Positions 8,239 to 15,055 of a stretch of 27,421 bases of DNA are shown here, one piece after another. The translations under genes were made by a program, and so were the position numbers. The DNA is from HGM12669 sp048527645. Lineage in GTDB: Bacteria; Bacillota; Clostridia; Oscillospirales; CAG-272. The notes below the pieces were generated by a model. That model searched no databases and was not told the origin of the DNA. It saw only the letters and a program-made list of their open reading frames with translations. Within the stretch, counting starts at the first letter, position 1, and the number at the start of each line of letters is the position of its first letter. Location of the stretch: NCBI GenBank assembly GCA_048527645.1, contig DBGFNI010000110.1:1-27421 (forward strand), written 5' to 3'.

Positions 8239-9335
8239 TCTTCGCCGCTCCCCTTCCCTTTTTCTGCCACGACCGTCTCCCCGAAGGTCAGATGCGGCGG
8301 CGCCTGTGTGGCAGCAAGGACGCTTTTTCCTGTGTCACGCAGCTGCTGTGCGCGGCGCGCAACGCCGACCGGATCATCCTGCGGACGGTACAGCAGCAAC
8401 ACGTCGAAGTCGTTTTGCGCCGACTTCTGCCGCAGCCGCTGCAGCGCATCCAGATAGACGGCAAAGCCGATGGCGCCGGCATTCTTCTTCATGCGCAAAA
8501 GCAGATTGTCATATCTGCCGCCGGAAAGCACCCCTTGCGGCACACCGTCCACAAAGCCTTGAAAAACAATGCCGTTGTAGTATTTCATATCGTTGATCAC
8601 GGAAAAGTCAATATGCACATGCTTTTCCAGCCCGATGCCCCGCAGTTGTTCACACACCGCCGCAAGCTCATCCGCCGCAGCCTGCCAGCCTTCTCCCTGC
8701 GCCCGCAGCACCTGCAAAACGTGCTCCGGCTCGCCGTAGGTTCCGATCAGGATCAGCACGCCGCTCGGGTCAAAACGGTTTTCCCGGGCTGCCGCCTCCA
8801 CACCGTGGCGGTTTTTCTCGCTGATATAAGTAAGCAACTGCCGCTGGACGGCAACAGATGCGCCGGTCTGCTCCAGCACGTGGCGGATCAGCCCCATATG
8901 GGAAAGATTGAGCACATAGTTCTCCGAAATGAGCGCCAGGCTCTCGCACGCCAGATAGACCACCTCGCCCTGGGCGTAGGCATCAATCTGTCCGATGCAT
9001 TCCAGCCCCACCTGCATGATCTCGCGAAACGAATGGGTGTCCCGGTCGCGCCGGTAGACATTCTCACTGTAATACACCTTCGACGTGCCGTCTGTCTCGC
9101 GGTAATTGCGGACAATCGACAGCGTCACATCCGGCTTGAGCGCCATCAGTCTGCCATCGCTGTCGGTAAAGGTGATCACGTTGTCGCTGACCAAAAAGTC
9201 TTTGTTGGCGGCATACAGATCATATTCCTCAAATTTTCCCATCCGATACCGGCTGTACCCGCTGGCGCGGTAGCACTGCTGCATCAAAAGCGCTGCGCGC
9301 TCGCCGTATTTCAGAATTGATGTGAAATCAGCCAT
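8235..9335 (-). CDS. hisZ: ATP phosphoribosyltransferase regulatory subunit
   Basis: HisZ, a catalytically inactive relative of histidyl-tRNA synthetase that forms the hetero-octameric ATP phosphoribosyltransferase with short HisG and senses histidine. The 366-residue protein shows the class II synthetase-like core (FTDSDGRLMALKPDVTLSIVR; YYSENVYRRD; REIMQVGLECIG) and the C-terminal NGIVFQGFVDGVPQGVLSGGRYD region. It lacks the anticodon-binding domain of true HisRS, and it sits between the regulator and hisG. The ATG at 9335 lies inside the end of the preceding gene (8-bp overlap), with GGAG about 9 bases upstream. Confidence 0.95.
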   Translation of the reverse strand: MADFTSILKYGERAALLMQQCYRASGYSRYRMGKFEEYDLYAANKDFLVSDNVITFTDSDGRLMALKPDVTLSIVRNYRETDGTSKVYYSENVYRRDRDTHSFREIMQVGLECIGQIDAYAQGEVVYLACESLALISENYVLNLSHMGLIRHVLEQTGASVAVQRQLLTYISEKNRHGVEAAARENRFDPSGVLILIGTYGEPEHVLQVLRAQGEGWQAAADELAAVCEQLRGIGLEKHVHIDFSVINDMKYYNGIVFQGFVDGVPQGVLSGGRYDNLLLRMKKNAGAIGFAVYLDALQRLRQKSAQNDFDVLLLYRPQDDPVGVARRAQQLRDTGKSVLAATQAPPHLTFGETVVAEKGKGSGEE

Positions 9336-9642
9336 CGTTGTTCTCCGTTTTTTCCTCTGCGCCGTCCAGCCGCTCCAGCGCTGTCATATATCCGTTGTTG
9401 CCATAGTGCAGGCAGCGCCGCACGCGGCTGATGGTCGCCGTGCTCATGCCGGTCTTCTCCGAAACGCTGACATAGTTTTCCCCGCGGTATAACAGCGTCG
9501 CCGCCTCAAACCGCTGCACCATGTCGTTAAACTCATTGATCGTGCACAGATCCTCAAAAAAATGATAGCACTCTTCCACATTTTCCAGGGACAGGATCGC
9601 CCGGAACAAATGGTCGGCTTCCTGGCTTTGCAATTTGCTCAT
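9328..9642 (-). CDS. hisR: YerC/HisR, TrpR-family repressor of the his operon
   Basis: A 104-residue protein of the TrpR superfamily, YerC/YecD branch. The TrpR-like helical core is visible: LCTINEFNDMVQRFEAATLL, then the helix-turn-helix YVSVSEKTGMSTATISRVRRCLHYG. TIGMSTATISR-like wording in the recognition helix closely resembles TrpR. Comparative genomics of Firmicutes assigned this branch to histidine gene control (named HisR), with histidine as presumed co-repressor; that is knowledge of the family, not something the sequence proves. It is the first gene of the his operon, so it would repress itself together with the pathway. The start ATG 9642 follows AAAGGA at 6-7 bases. A strong operator candidate lies just upstream at 9687-9716. 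Confidence 0.9.
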   Translation of the reverse strand: MSKLQSQEADHLFRAILSLENVEECYHFFEDLCTINEFNDMVQRFEAATLLYRGENYVSVSEKTGMSTATISRVRRCLHYGNNGYMTALERLDGAEEKTENNDG

Positions 9643-9686
9643 GTTTTTTCCTTTCCCGATTGGACTTAGCCGATCGGATTGTTCTG

Positions 9687-9716
9687 TTGCTTTATCACTT
9701 TATCAAACTAAAGCAA
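9687..9716 (-). promoter_or_regulatory. Candidate HisR operator overlapping the his transcription start
   Basis: Outer inverted repeat TTGCTTTA (9687-9694) / TAAAGCAA (9709-9716), 14 bases apart. Inside it, CTTTATCA occurs twice in tandem (9690-9697 and 9698-9705), so the right arm TAAAG can also pair with the inner copy as CTTTA-N6-TAAAG (9698-9713). The element begins at the last base of the -10 box and covers the expected start site near 9709, an ideal place for a repressor. Binding by YerC/HisR is inferred from position and symmetry. Confidence 0.7.
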
Positions 9717-9744
9717 GTATATCACGTCGCCGCGTCTTTGTCAA
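9716..9744 (-). promoter_or_regulatory. Sigma-A promoter of the histidine operon
   Basis: On the minus strand the -35 box is TTGACA (9739-9744, a perfect consensus match), the spacer is exactly 17 bp, and the -10 box is TATACT (9716-9721). Transcription should start near 9709, giving a leader of about 67 bases before yerC. That is too short for a T-box or other classical riboswitch, so control should be at initiation by the operator. Confidence 0.85.
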
Positions 9745-9766
9745 TAGGTTGAATTGTAAACATAAT
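9738..9766 (+). promoter_or_regulatory. Divergent sigma-A promoter for the phosphatase gene
   Basis: On the plus strand TTGTCA (9738-9743, 5 of 6 consensus bases), a 17-bp spacer and CATAAT (9761-9766, 5 of 6). The -35 hexamer overlaps the -35 hexamer of the his promoter by five bases through the near-palindrome TTGTCAA. The leader to ATG 9863 would be about 90 bases. A competing weaker candidate uses TATCAT near 9829. Confidence 0.55.
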
Positions 9767-9862
9767 ATAACAAATCCCATATTTCTCTGAAAAAAAACCG
9801 ATTTTTCCGTTGTTTCCGAAGTGTGGTATCATACTGTTACAGAACAAAAAGGAGGCATCCCG

Positions 9863-10342
9863 ATGAAAATTCAAATCAAAAGCAGAGAAGCCATCGAAAA
9901 GCTTGCAAATGAGCGTCCCTTCCCACCCAAAACAGCCCTGATCAGCATCACCGACTGCGGCTTTGCCTTTGCAGCGCTCACGCACAAGCCGGATTTCTTG
10001 CTGCAAACGGCGTTTGACGATGTGGACAGGGATCTTTTGGCGAACAGATGCGGACAGGGTGCTGCGGATGCGGCGCAAAGGGCTCTCGAAGAAAAGTACC
10101 ATATGCTCACCGACGCGCAGGCGGCGAAAATCGCATCCTTTTATTTTTCCGTTCGTGACAAAGCAGAGGTGTTGATCTGCCAATGCGAGCACGGTCAGTC
10201 CCGCAGCGCTGCGGTCGCGGCCGCCATTCTGGAATACCGGTGCAGAAAAGGCATCCGGGTCTTTGCCGACGATCGGTATTATCCGAACAAAACGGTATTC
10301 CAAAAAGTACTGCGCGCCCTGCGCGCACAGGACAAAGCATAG
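9863..10342 (+). CDS. CX5R (PTP/dual-specificity-fold) phosphatase, substrate unknown
   Basis: A 159-residue cytosolic protein of the cysteine-based phosphatase superfamily. The P-loop is CEHGQSRS with Cys108 and Arg114 (CX5R), preceded by the hydrophobic strand VLIC and followed by the helix AAVAAAILEYR, as in dual-specificity phosphatases. An acidic candidate for general acid catalysis lies in TAFDDVDRD (residues 49-57). The start ATG 9863 has a perfect AGGAGG site; an upstream ATG at 9821 is out of reach of any ribosome site. The gene is transcribed away from the his operon and shares its 220-bp control region. No signal peptide or membrane segment. Substrate could be a phosphoprotein or a small metabolite; a link with histidine synthesis is only a hypothesis. 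Confidence 0.8.
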   Translation: MKIQIKSREAIEKLANERPFPPKTALISITDCGFAFAALTHKPDFLLQTAFDDVDRDLLANRCGQGAADAAQRALEEKYHMLTDAQAAKIASFYFSVRDKAEVLICQCEHGQSRSAAVAAAILEYRCRKGIRVFADDRYYPNKTVFQKVLRALRAQDKA

Positions 10343-10447
10343 GATACCGCCGGTCGTTTTCAGATGCAGCCGCACAAATCTCAAACAAACGCCGCCCCGC
10401 ATCAAAAAGAATCACGCAAAAAGGTAGATTTTTTTTCATAAGTGTGA

Positions 10448-10453
10448 TAAAAT
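10448..10453 (+). promoter_or_regulatory. Extended -10 promoter candidate for trmL
   Basis: TG-A-TAAAAT on the plus strand (TAAAAT at 10448-10453, with TG two bases before) resembles an extended -10 element. The -35 region (TAGATT, 10425-10430) is weak. Because the in-frame ATG at 10452 lies inside this element, its use would support the later ATG at 10518 as the real start of trmL. Confidence 0.4.
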
Positions 10454-10517
10454 GAACAGGACGGCAACGGCTGTCACCGCATACTTTTCAGGCATCGGAA
10501 GGAAAAAACAAGTCAAA

Positions 10518-11039
10518 ATGAAGCAGATCAATATTGTACTGGTTCAGCCGGAAATCCCGCAAAATACGGGAAATATCGCGCGCACCTGCGCGGCGATCGG
10601 CGCGTCGCTCCATCTGGTGCGCCCGCTGGGCTTTGCTATTGACGACCGCAAGCTCAAGCGCGCGGGGCTGGACTATTGGGACAAGCTGGATATCACCTAT
10701 TATGACAGTCTGGCAGATTTTTTGGATAAAACGCGCGGAGAGGACCGTTGGTTTTTTACAACCAAAGCACAAAAAAACCACACCCAGCCAAGCTACGCCG
10801 CGCGTACCTGGCTGGTATTCGGACGGGAAACCAAGGGGCTGCCGGAGGATCTGCTCTTCGCGCACCCGGAGCAATGCGTACGCATTCCCATGCGCAAAAC
10901 CCTCCGCTCGCTCAATCTCTCTAATTCCGTCGCCGTCGCCGCGTATGAGGTGCTGCGGCAGGACGGCTTTGAAAGTCTGGAGACGCAGGGCAATCTGACC
11001 GAATTTGACTGGGCTGACGCGGGGCTGAAACAGATGTAA
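10518..11039 (+). CDS. trmL: tRNA (cytidine/uridine-34 2'-O)-methyltransferase
   Basis: SPOUT-family methyltransferase that uses SAM to methylate the ribose of the wobble nucleotide in tRNA-Leu isoacceptors. The 173-residue protein begins KQINIVLVQPEIPQNTGNIAR, the standard N-terminal signature, followed by LHLVRPLGF. The C-terminal trefoil knot shows LVFGRETKGLPEDLL, VRIPM and RSLNLSNSVAVAAYE. I chose ATG 10518, where homology begins. The frame is open to an ATG at 10452 but that has no ribosome site and overlaps the putative -10 box. A GGAAGGA sits about 14 bases before 10518, rather far. C-terminal extension of a few residues compared with E. coli TrmL. Confidence 0.92.
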   Translation: MKQINIVLVQPEIPQNTGNIARTCAAIGASLHLVRPLGFAIDDRKLKRAGLDYWDKLDITYYDSLADFLDKTRGEDRWFFTTKAQKNHTQPSYAARTWLVFGRETKGLPEDLLFAHPEQCVRIPMRKTLRSLNLSNSVAVAAYEVLRQDGFESLETQGNLTEFDWADAGLKQM

Positions 11040-11099
11040 TTTTGAGGAGCGTTCATTGCGTGATAAGACTTGATAAAAAGATACGAAAGGAGAAACAAA

Positions 11100-11438
11100 A
11101 TGGATTGCTTGTTTTGTAAAATTGTCGCGGGGGACATCCCCAGCACTAAGGTTTATGAGGATGACGTCATGCTGGCGTTTCGCGATATCAATCCGCAGGC
11201 GCCGGTGCATGTCTTGGTCATTCCCAAGCAGCACATCGGCTCGATGGACGAGGTGTGCACGGAAAACAGCGAGGCGGTGCGCGCGATTTTTGAGAAAATC
11301 CCCGCAATCGCCAAGGCAGCCGGCTGCACAAACGGTTACCGCGTGATTTCCAACTGCGGCGCGGACGCCTGCCAGTCCGTGCATCATCTGCACTTTCACA
11401 TTTTGGGCGGCGCGCAGATGAGCGAACGGATGTGCTGA
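11100..11438 (+). CDS. HIT family nucleotide-binding hydrolase
   Basis: Histidine-triad protein of the HinT/PKCI type, 112 residues, predicted to hydrolyse purine nucleoside phosphoramidates. The N-terminal DCLFCKIVAGDIPSTKVYED carries the paired Cys3 and Cys6 seen in zinc-binding members. The triad is HLHFH (His96, His98, His100), His98 being the expected nucleophile, followed by ILGG. The C-terminus is short after the triad (GGAQMSERMC), as in many Firmicutes. GAAAGGAG precedes ATG 11100 at good spacing; an ATG ten codons earlier is unnecessary. It follows trmL by 60 bp and is probably cotranscribed, ending at the terminator 11474-11514. Confidence 0.94.
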   Translation: MDCLFCKIVAGDIPSTKVYEDDVMLAFRDINPQAPVHVLVIPKQHIGSMDEVCTENSEAVRAIFEKIPAIAKAAGCTNGYRVISNCGADACQSVHHLHFHILGGAQMSERMC

Positions 11439-11473
11439 TCCGCGCAAGCCTCAGCACCTGCCATACAGCAAAC

Positions 11474-11521
11474 AATCGGGAAAGGTTGGCCTCTGCGGCT
11501 CACCTTTCCCGATTCTTTTTT
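11474..11521 (+). terminator. Strong intrinsic terminator after the HIT gene
   Basis: A perfect 13-bp stem (AATCGGGAAAGGT at 11474-11486 with ACCTTTCCCGATT at 11502-11514). Its 15-base loop contains a further GCC/GGC pairing, and it is followed by C and six T (11516-11521), then CTTTT. It stands between convergent genes; on the minus strand the downstream bases are less T-rich, so it acts mainly for the plus strand. Confidence 0.88.
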
Positions 11522-11574
11522 CTTTTCGCAGCACCCTGCAGGCAAAGCAATACACGCCCTGCCCCGGGACAGCT

Positions 11575-12327
11575 TTATGCTTTTTTGAGGATTCTTTCCA
11601 GCGCCGTGCGATCCAACAGATTGACCGTCTCGAACACCCCTTGATAAAACACTGCCCAGTTGTTGAACACACAGGGCAGGTCTTTGGCCTGCTGCAGCGT
11701 TTCAACGGCAATGAGGGAATGGGGAACCCCCTTTTCCTCGCAGTACGCCCGCACGGTCTGCACGCTCTGCCAGACATAGGGACACTGCATGTCATAATAA
11801 ACGGTCAGTTCTTTTCCCGGTATTTGCATCTGTTTGGCGTTTGCGGCAAAATGCGGCACGCTGCCGTCTAAGGAAAGCGCAAGCAATTGATAGCCGTTTT
11901 CCGTCCTATCGACGGTTTGAAAACCGTAGCTTTCAGCAAACGCCCGGTCGGAAAGCCAAGCCTTCTGCTTTTCATGGCCGAGCATGCAGACGCCGGACCG
12001 TCCGTTTGCCCTGGCGTCTGCCAGGCAATATTCCATCAGCGCACAGCCGTACCCTTTTCCCTTGTGCCGGCTGTCAACCCACAGACAGTACAGATAATAA
12101 TAATTGTCGCCCACAACAGGCACCCAGGCGCTTTCCAGCGGTGCATATTCGATCATCACCGTTGCCTTTTCGTTCAGCTTCCGAAAGACATGCCCCTCCT
12201 GCAAGCGCGCGGCAAGCCATTGCTTCTTCGCTGCAATCCCCGGATGCGTGTTTTTGCTGCGGATGATGCAGCAGATGTGCTCGTCCGAAAGATTCTCCGC
12301 CGTCAGATTGATAAAATCGTCACACAT
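11575..12327 (-). CDS. GNAT acetyltransferase with C-terminal YoaP-like domain
   Basis: A 250-residue two-domain protein. The N-terminal GNAT domain (about 1-160) shows the acetyl-CoA pyrophosphate loop region DSRHKGKGYGCALMEY and the strand GVCMLGH, then an AESYGF motif typical of GNAT C-terminal halves. The C-terminal part (about 172-250, ELTVYYDMQCPYVWQSVQ onward) resembles the YoaP domain appended to some GNATs and reads like a thioredoxin-like fold with a single-cysteine CPY motif at 182-184. Start ATG 12327 has GAGGAG about 7 bases upstream. The 65-bp gap from the GH3 gene contains a hairpin. The acceptor substrate cannot be read from the sequence. Confidence 0.82.
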   Translation of the reverse strand: MCDDFINLTAENLSDEHICCIIRSKNTHPGIAAKKQWLAARLQEGHVFRKLNEKATVMIEYAPLESAWVPVVGDNYYYLYCLWVDSRHKGKGYGCALMEYCLADARANGRSGVCMLGHEKQKAWLSDRAFAESYGFQTVDRTENGYQLLALSLDGSVPHFAANAKQMQIPGKELTVYYDMQCPYVWQSVQTVRAYCEEKGVPHSLIAVETLQQAKDLPCVFNNWAVFYQGVFETVNLLDRTALERILKKA

Positions 12328-12348
12328 ATTCCGTCTCCTCAAAATGCA

Positions 12349-12381
12349 GCCGGGAGTCTGCGCGAAACGCACACCCCCGGC
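12349..12381 (-). terminator. Intercistronic hairpin between GH3 and GNAT-YoaP genes
   Basis: A 14-bp stem with one G-U pair and one mismatch (12368-12381 with 12349-12362) and a 5-base loop, followed on the minus strand by the short run ATTTTG that leads into the ribosome site of the next gene. It probably attenuates read-through from the beta-glucosidase gene or protects its 3' end; the T-run is too short for full termination. Confidence 0.45.
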
Positions 12382-12391
12382 TTGCGGTTTG

Positions 12392-14512
12392 TTATTTCAC
12401 CCGGAAGGGCACAAAGTCCGTCACGGTGCTGTCGCGGCCGATGAACAGTTCAAAGTCGCCCGGCTCGACATATTCCTCCAGCTTCGGCGTCATCATAGAG
12501 AAGCGGGAGGCGGGAATGTCAAAGGTGAGTGTCACGGTGCTGTTCGCATCGATCCAGACCTTTTCAAACGCGCAAAGCTTGCGGTCCGGCGTCGCATAAG
12601 TACTCACCACATCGCGGAAATACACCTCCGCCACCTCGTAGGTGCCCACATCGCTGTTGTTGTGAATCTTCACGGAAGCATGCAGCGTGTCCTCCGGCGT
12701 GATGCAGTCATTTTCAACCGCAAGATCGGAATAAGTCAGATCGGCATAGGACAGGCCATATCCGAACGGATACAGAGGCGTATGGGGCGAGTCGATATAC
12801 CGCGCGTACTGCTCCTTGGGACGTCCGGTGGTATACTGTGCATAATAGATCGGAATCTGTCCGATATGCCGCGGGAAGGTCACGGGCAGCTTGCCGCAGG
12901 GCGCAAAATCGCCGAACAGCAGATCGCAGATGGCGTTGCCCGCCTGAATGCCGCCGTGCCACACGCAAAGCACCGCGTCGCTGAGCGCATCCATTTCCGT
13001 AGCGGCGAGCAGGCGGCCGGTCATCAGGACAAACGTGATCTTTTTGCCGAGCTTTTTCAGCTCCCGCAGCAGCTGCATCTGAATCTGCGGGATCGTCACA
13101 TCCGTTTTGTTGTGGTTCTCGCCGGTCCATTCGCGGCTTTCGCCGCCGAAGAACAGGATTTCATCTGCCTTTGCAGCACCCTCCAGCGCCTGTGCAAAGC
13201 CGTCGGCGTCTGCGCCGTCATAGTCGCAGCCGCGCGCATAGGTCACGGTGATCTGCTCGCGCTTTTGCAGCGCTTCCAGGGGCGTCACGACATCCTCCGC
13301 GTGTCCGCAGGTGCACCACATGCCCAGATTGTCCTCGCGGGTATCTGCCAACGGGCCGGTGACAAAATAGTGCTTGCCGGTTTTCAGCGGCAGGGTGTGC
13401 TCGTCGTTTTTCAGCAGCACAGCGGAATGGCAAGCCGCCTTGCGCGCCAGCACAATCGACGCGGGCTGCATCATCAGTTCCTTTGCATCCTCCTCATTGC
13501 GGTATGGATGCTCAAACAGACCCAGCGCGTATTTGACAGAGAGCACGCGGGTGACGCTTTCATCAATCTTTTCCAACACTTTGGGGTCCTCTGCTGCCAA
13601 CTGCTGCAGATTGTTCAGGTAGACGCCGGAGGTCATGTCCATGTCATTCCCCGCCAAAATCCCGATCCGCGCCGCGTCCTTCGGACTTGCGGCGGTCCGG
13701 TGATTCTGCAGCTCGCTGATCGCGTTGTAATCGGAGGCGACAAAGCCCGCAAAGCCCATCCGCTCGCGCAGCACCTCGGTCAGATAATGATAAGACCCGG
13801 AAACCGGCTCGCCGTTGAGGCAGTTGAAGGAGCTCATGGTGCTCATCGCGCCGGCGTCAATGGCGCCCTGATAGGTCTTCAGATATTCGCCGAACAGCGT
13901 GCGCTCGGAAATATCGGTGGTATCGTAGTCGCGTCCGCCCTCTGCCAGTCCGTATGCGCAGAAGTGCTTAAAGCAGGCGGCGGTATAGGGATAACCCGTC
14001 TTGGGGTTGATCGTCTGAAAGCCGCGGACGCGCGCCGCTGCAACGGACGCGCCCAGATAGGGGTCCTCGCCCGCGCCCTCCGCAATTCTTCCCCAGCGCG
14101 GCTCACGGCACAAATCCACCATCGGCGCGTAGATCCAGTTGATTCCCTGCGACCAGGATTCCATTGCGGCGACATGCTCACAGTCCTCGATCAGCTCCAT
14201 GTCCCAGCTTGCCGCCGTGGCAAGGGGAATCGGGAAGGTCGTGCGATGTCCGTGGATAATGTCAAAGCCAAACAGCATGGGAATGCCCAAACGGGTTTGT
14301 TCCACCGCCATTTTTTGCAGCTTGTTGGTCTGCTCAATCCCGGTGATGAAAAAAATATTGCCCAGATCCCCGTTGCTGATGGCGTCGGCGTCCGATTCGG
14401 CCACATAGTAATCCTTGAGATTGAGCTGTCCGATTTTTTCCCGCAGAGTCATTTTTGCCAAAAGCGCTTTTGCTTTGTCGATATGCTCCTGTCTGATGTA
14501 GGTCTGCTTCAT
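12392..14512 (-). CDS. GH3-family beta-glucosidase (BglX-like), cytosolic
   Basis: Glycoside hydrolase family 3 enzyme, 706 residues, predicted to release beta-linked terminal sugars (glucose or xylose) from oligosaccharides. The N-terminal TIM barrel contains APMVDLCREPRWGRIAEGAGEDPYLG (as separate motifs around 129-153), KHF at 182-184 and the nucleophile Asp261 in FVASDYNA. The alpha/beta sandwich domain and a C-terminal fibronectin-III-like domain (GDFELFIGRDS near the end) complete the BglX architecture. There is no signal peptide, so unlike E. coli BglX it should act inside the cell on imported oligosaccharides. AAGGAGA lies 7 bases before ATG 14512. No transporter or LacI regulator gene adjoins it in this window. 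Confidence 0.92.
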   Translation of the reverse strand: MKQTYIRQEHIDKAKALLAKMTLREKIGQLNLKDYYVAESDADAISNGDLGNIFFITGIEQTNKLQKMAVEQTRLGIPMLFGFDIIHGHRTTFPIPLATAASWDMELIEDCEHVAAMESWSQGINWIYAPMVDLCREPRWGRIAEGAGEDPYLGASVAAARVRGFQTINPKTGYPYTAACFKHFCAYGLAEGGRDYDTTDISERTLFGEYLKTYQGAIDAGAMSTMSSFNCLNGEPVSGSYHYLTEVLRERMGFAGFVASDYNAISELQNHRTAASPKDAARIGILAGNDMDMTSGVYLNNLQQLAAEDPKVLEKIDESVTRVLSVKYALGLFEHPYRNEEDAKELMMQPASIVLARKAACHSAVLLKNDEHTLPLKTGKHYFVTGPLADTREDNLGMWCTCGHAEDVVTPLEALQKREQITVTYARGCDYDGADADGFAQALEGAAKADEILFFGGESREWTGENHNKTDVTIPQIQMQLLRELKKLGKKITFVLMTGRLLAATEMDALSDAVLCVWHGGIQAGNAICDLLFGDFAPCGKLPVTFPRHIGQIPIYYAQYTTGRPKEQYARYIDSPHTPLYPFGYGLSYADLTYSDLAVENDCITPEDTLHASVKIHNNSDVGTYEVAEVYFRDVVSTYATPDRKLCAFEKVWIDANSTVTLTFDIPASRFSMMTPKLEEYVEPGDFELFIGRDSTVTDFVPFRVK

Positions 14513-14627
14513 GTTGTGCTCTCCTTTATTTTGCTTTTTTGTATGAATATTGTCTATCTGTACATGATGGCGTGCCGCAAGACCGCCTCTGTCTCTTTTG
14601 CGGCTTCGCCGGCAGTGTCAAGCCGCC

Positions 14628-15041
14628 TCAAGAGCGGTCGGATGGTGTCTGCGTGTGCTTGCAGGGCTCTTCAAAAAAGCCCGTCAGATCCATTTGCCAT
14701 TTCCCCTCCCGCATGGTAAAGCCGATCCAGCGCAGCAGATGCTCGTCTGTCTCCTCCGCCTTAGGCGGCAGGTATTCTGCGCTGTGCACGCCGCATAAAT
14801 CAATAAAATTCAAGGTCTGACGCGCCATGATAAACATGGCTTCTTCGTCATCGGTGCCCGGCATTTTCGCCAAATCAAGCAGGGTGCCCGTTGTGTCGTT
14901 CATGGTGAACTGGCAGATGCCCACCACCACGCCGTCCACGCGCGCGGCATATGCCATGGCGGCCTTGCGGAAAGGCACGCCCGCCTGCTCGCACAGCAGT
15001 TTTTGCTCTTCTTTTTGTTCAATCGGTTTGATAATCAGCAT
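14628..15041 (-). CDS. Small GNAT-like protein of unknown role
   Basis: A 137-residue protein I do not recognise with certainty. The layout MLIIKPIEQ, then a strand-rich AYAARVDGVVVGICQFTM, an acidic loop, a helix AMFIMARQTLNFIDLCGV and the late RWIGFTMREGKWQMDL resembles a compact acetyltransferase (GNAT) fold with the second-half pattern GF..R.G.W. The canonical pyrophosphate loop is not evident, so catalysis is doubtful. The start at ATG 15041 is supported by GGAAGG at 6-7 bases; the frame is open far upstream but only as antisense to rluB. It lies 14 bp downstream of rluB and closes the lon-to-rluB gene run. Confidence 0.65.
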   Translation of the reverse strand: MLIIKPIEQKEEQKLLCEQAGVPFRKAAMAYAARVDGVVVGICQFTMNDTTGTLLDLAKMPGTDDEEAMFIMARQTLNFIDLCGVHSAEYLPPKAEETDEHLLRWIGFTMREGKWQMDLTGFFEEPCKHTQTPSDRS

Positions 15042-15055
15042 AGATGCCTTCCGTG

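Noticed and set aside
9643..9709. A T-box or histidine attenuator in the his leader
   Set aside because: The leader from the predicted start is only about 67 bases, with no specifier stem, no terminator and no run of His codons; a repressor operator explains the control better.
10452..10517. Earlier ATG of trmL adding 22 residues
   Set aside because: No ribosome site, the ATG lies within a putative -10 box, and family similarity begins at 10518.
14603..14629. Hairpin GCGGCTT/AAGCCGC downstream of the small GNAT-like gene as a terminator
   Set aside because: On the minus strand it is followed by A-rich, not T-rich, bases, and on the plus strand no gene precedes it.
12104..14719. A very long open frame on the plus strand opposite the GH3 gene (and similar long antisense frames, for example 6577-8457 opposite hisD/hisG and 22481-23773 opposite lon)
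   Set aside because: They lie wholly or mostly antisense to genes with clear family motifs, have no ribosome sites or recognisable domains, and arise from the GC-rich codon usage of the real strand.
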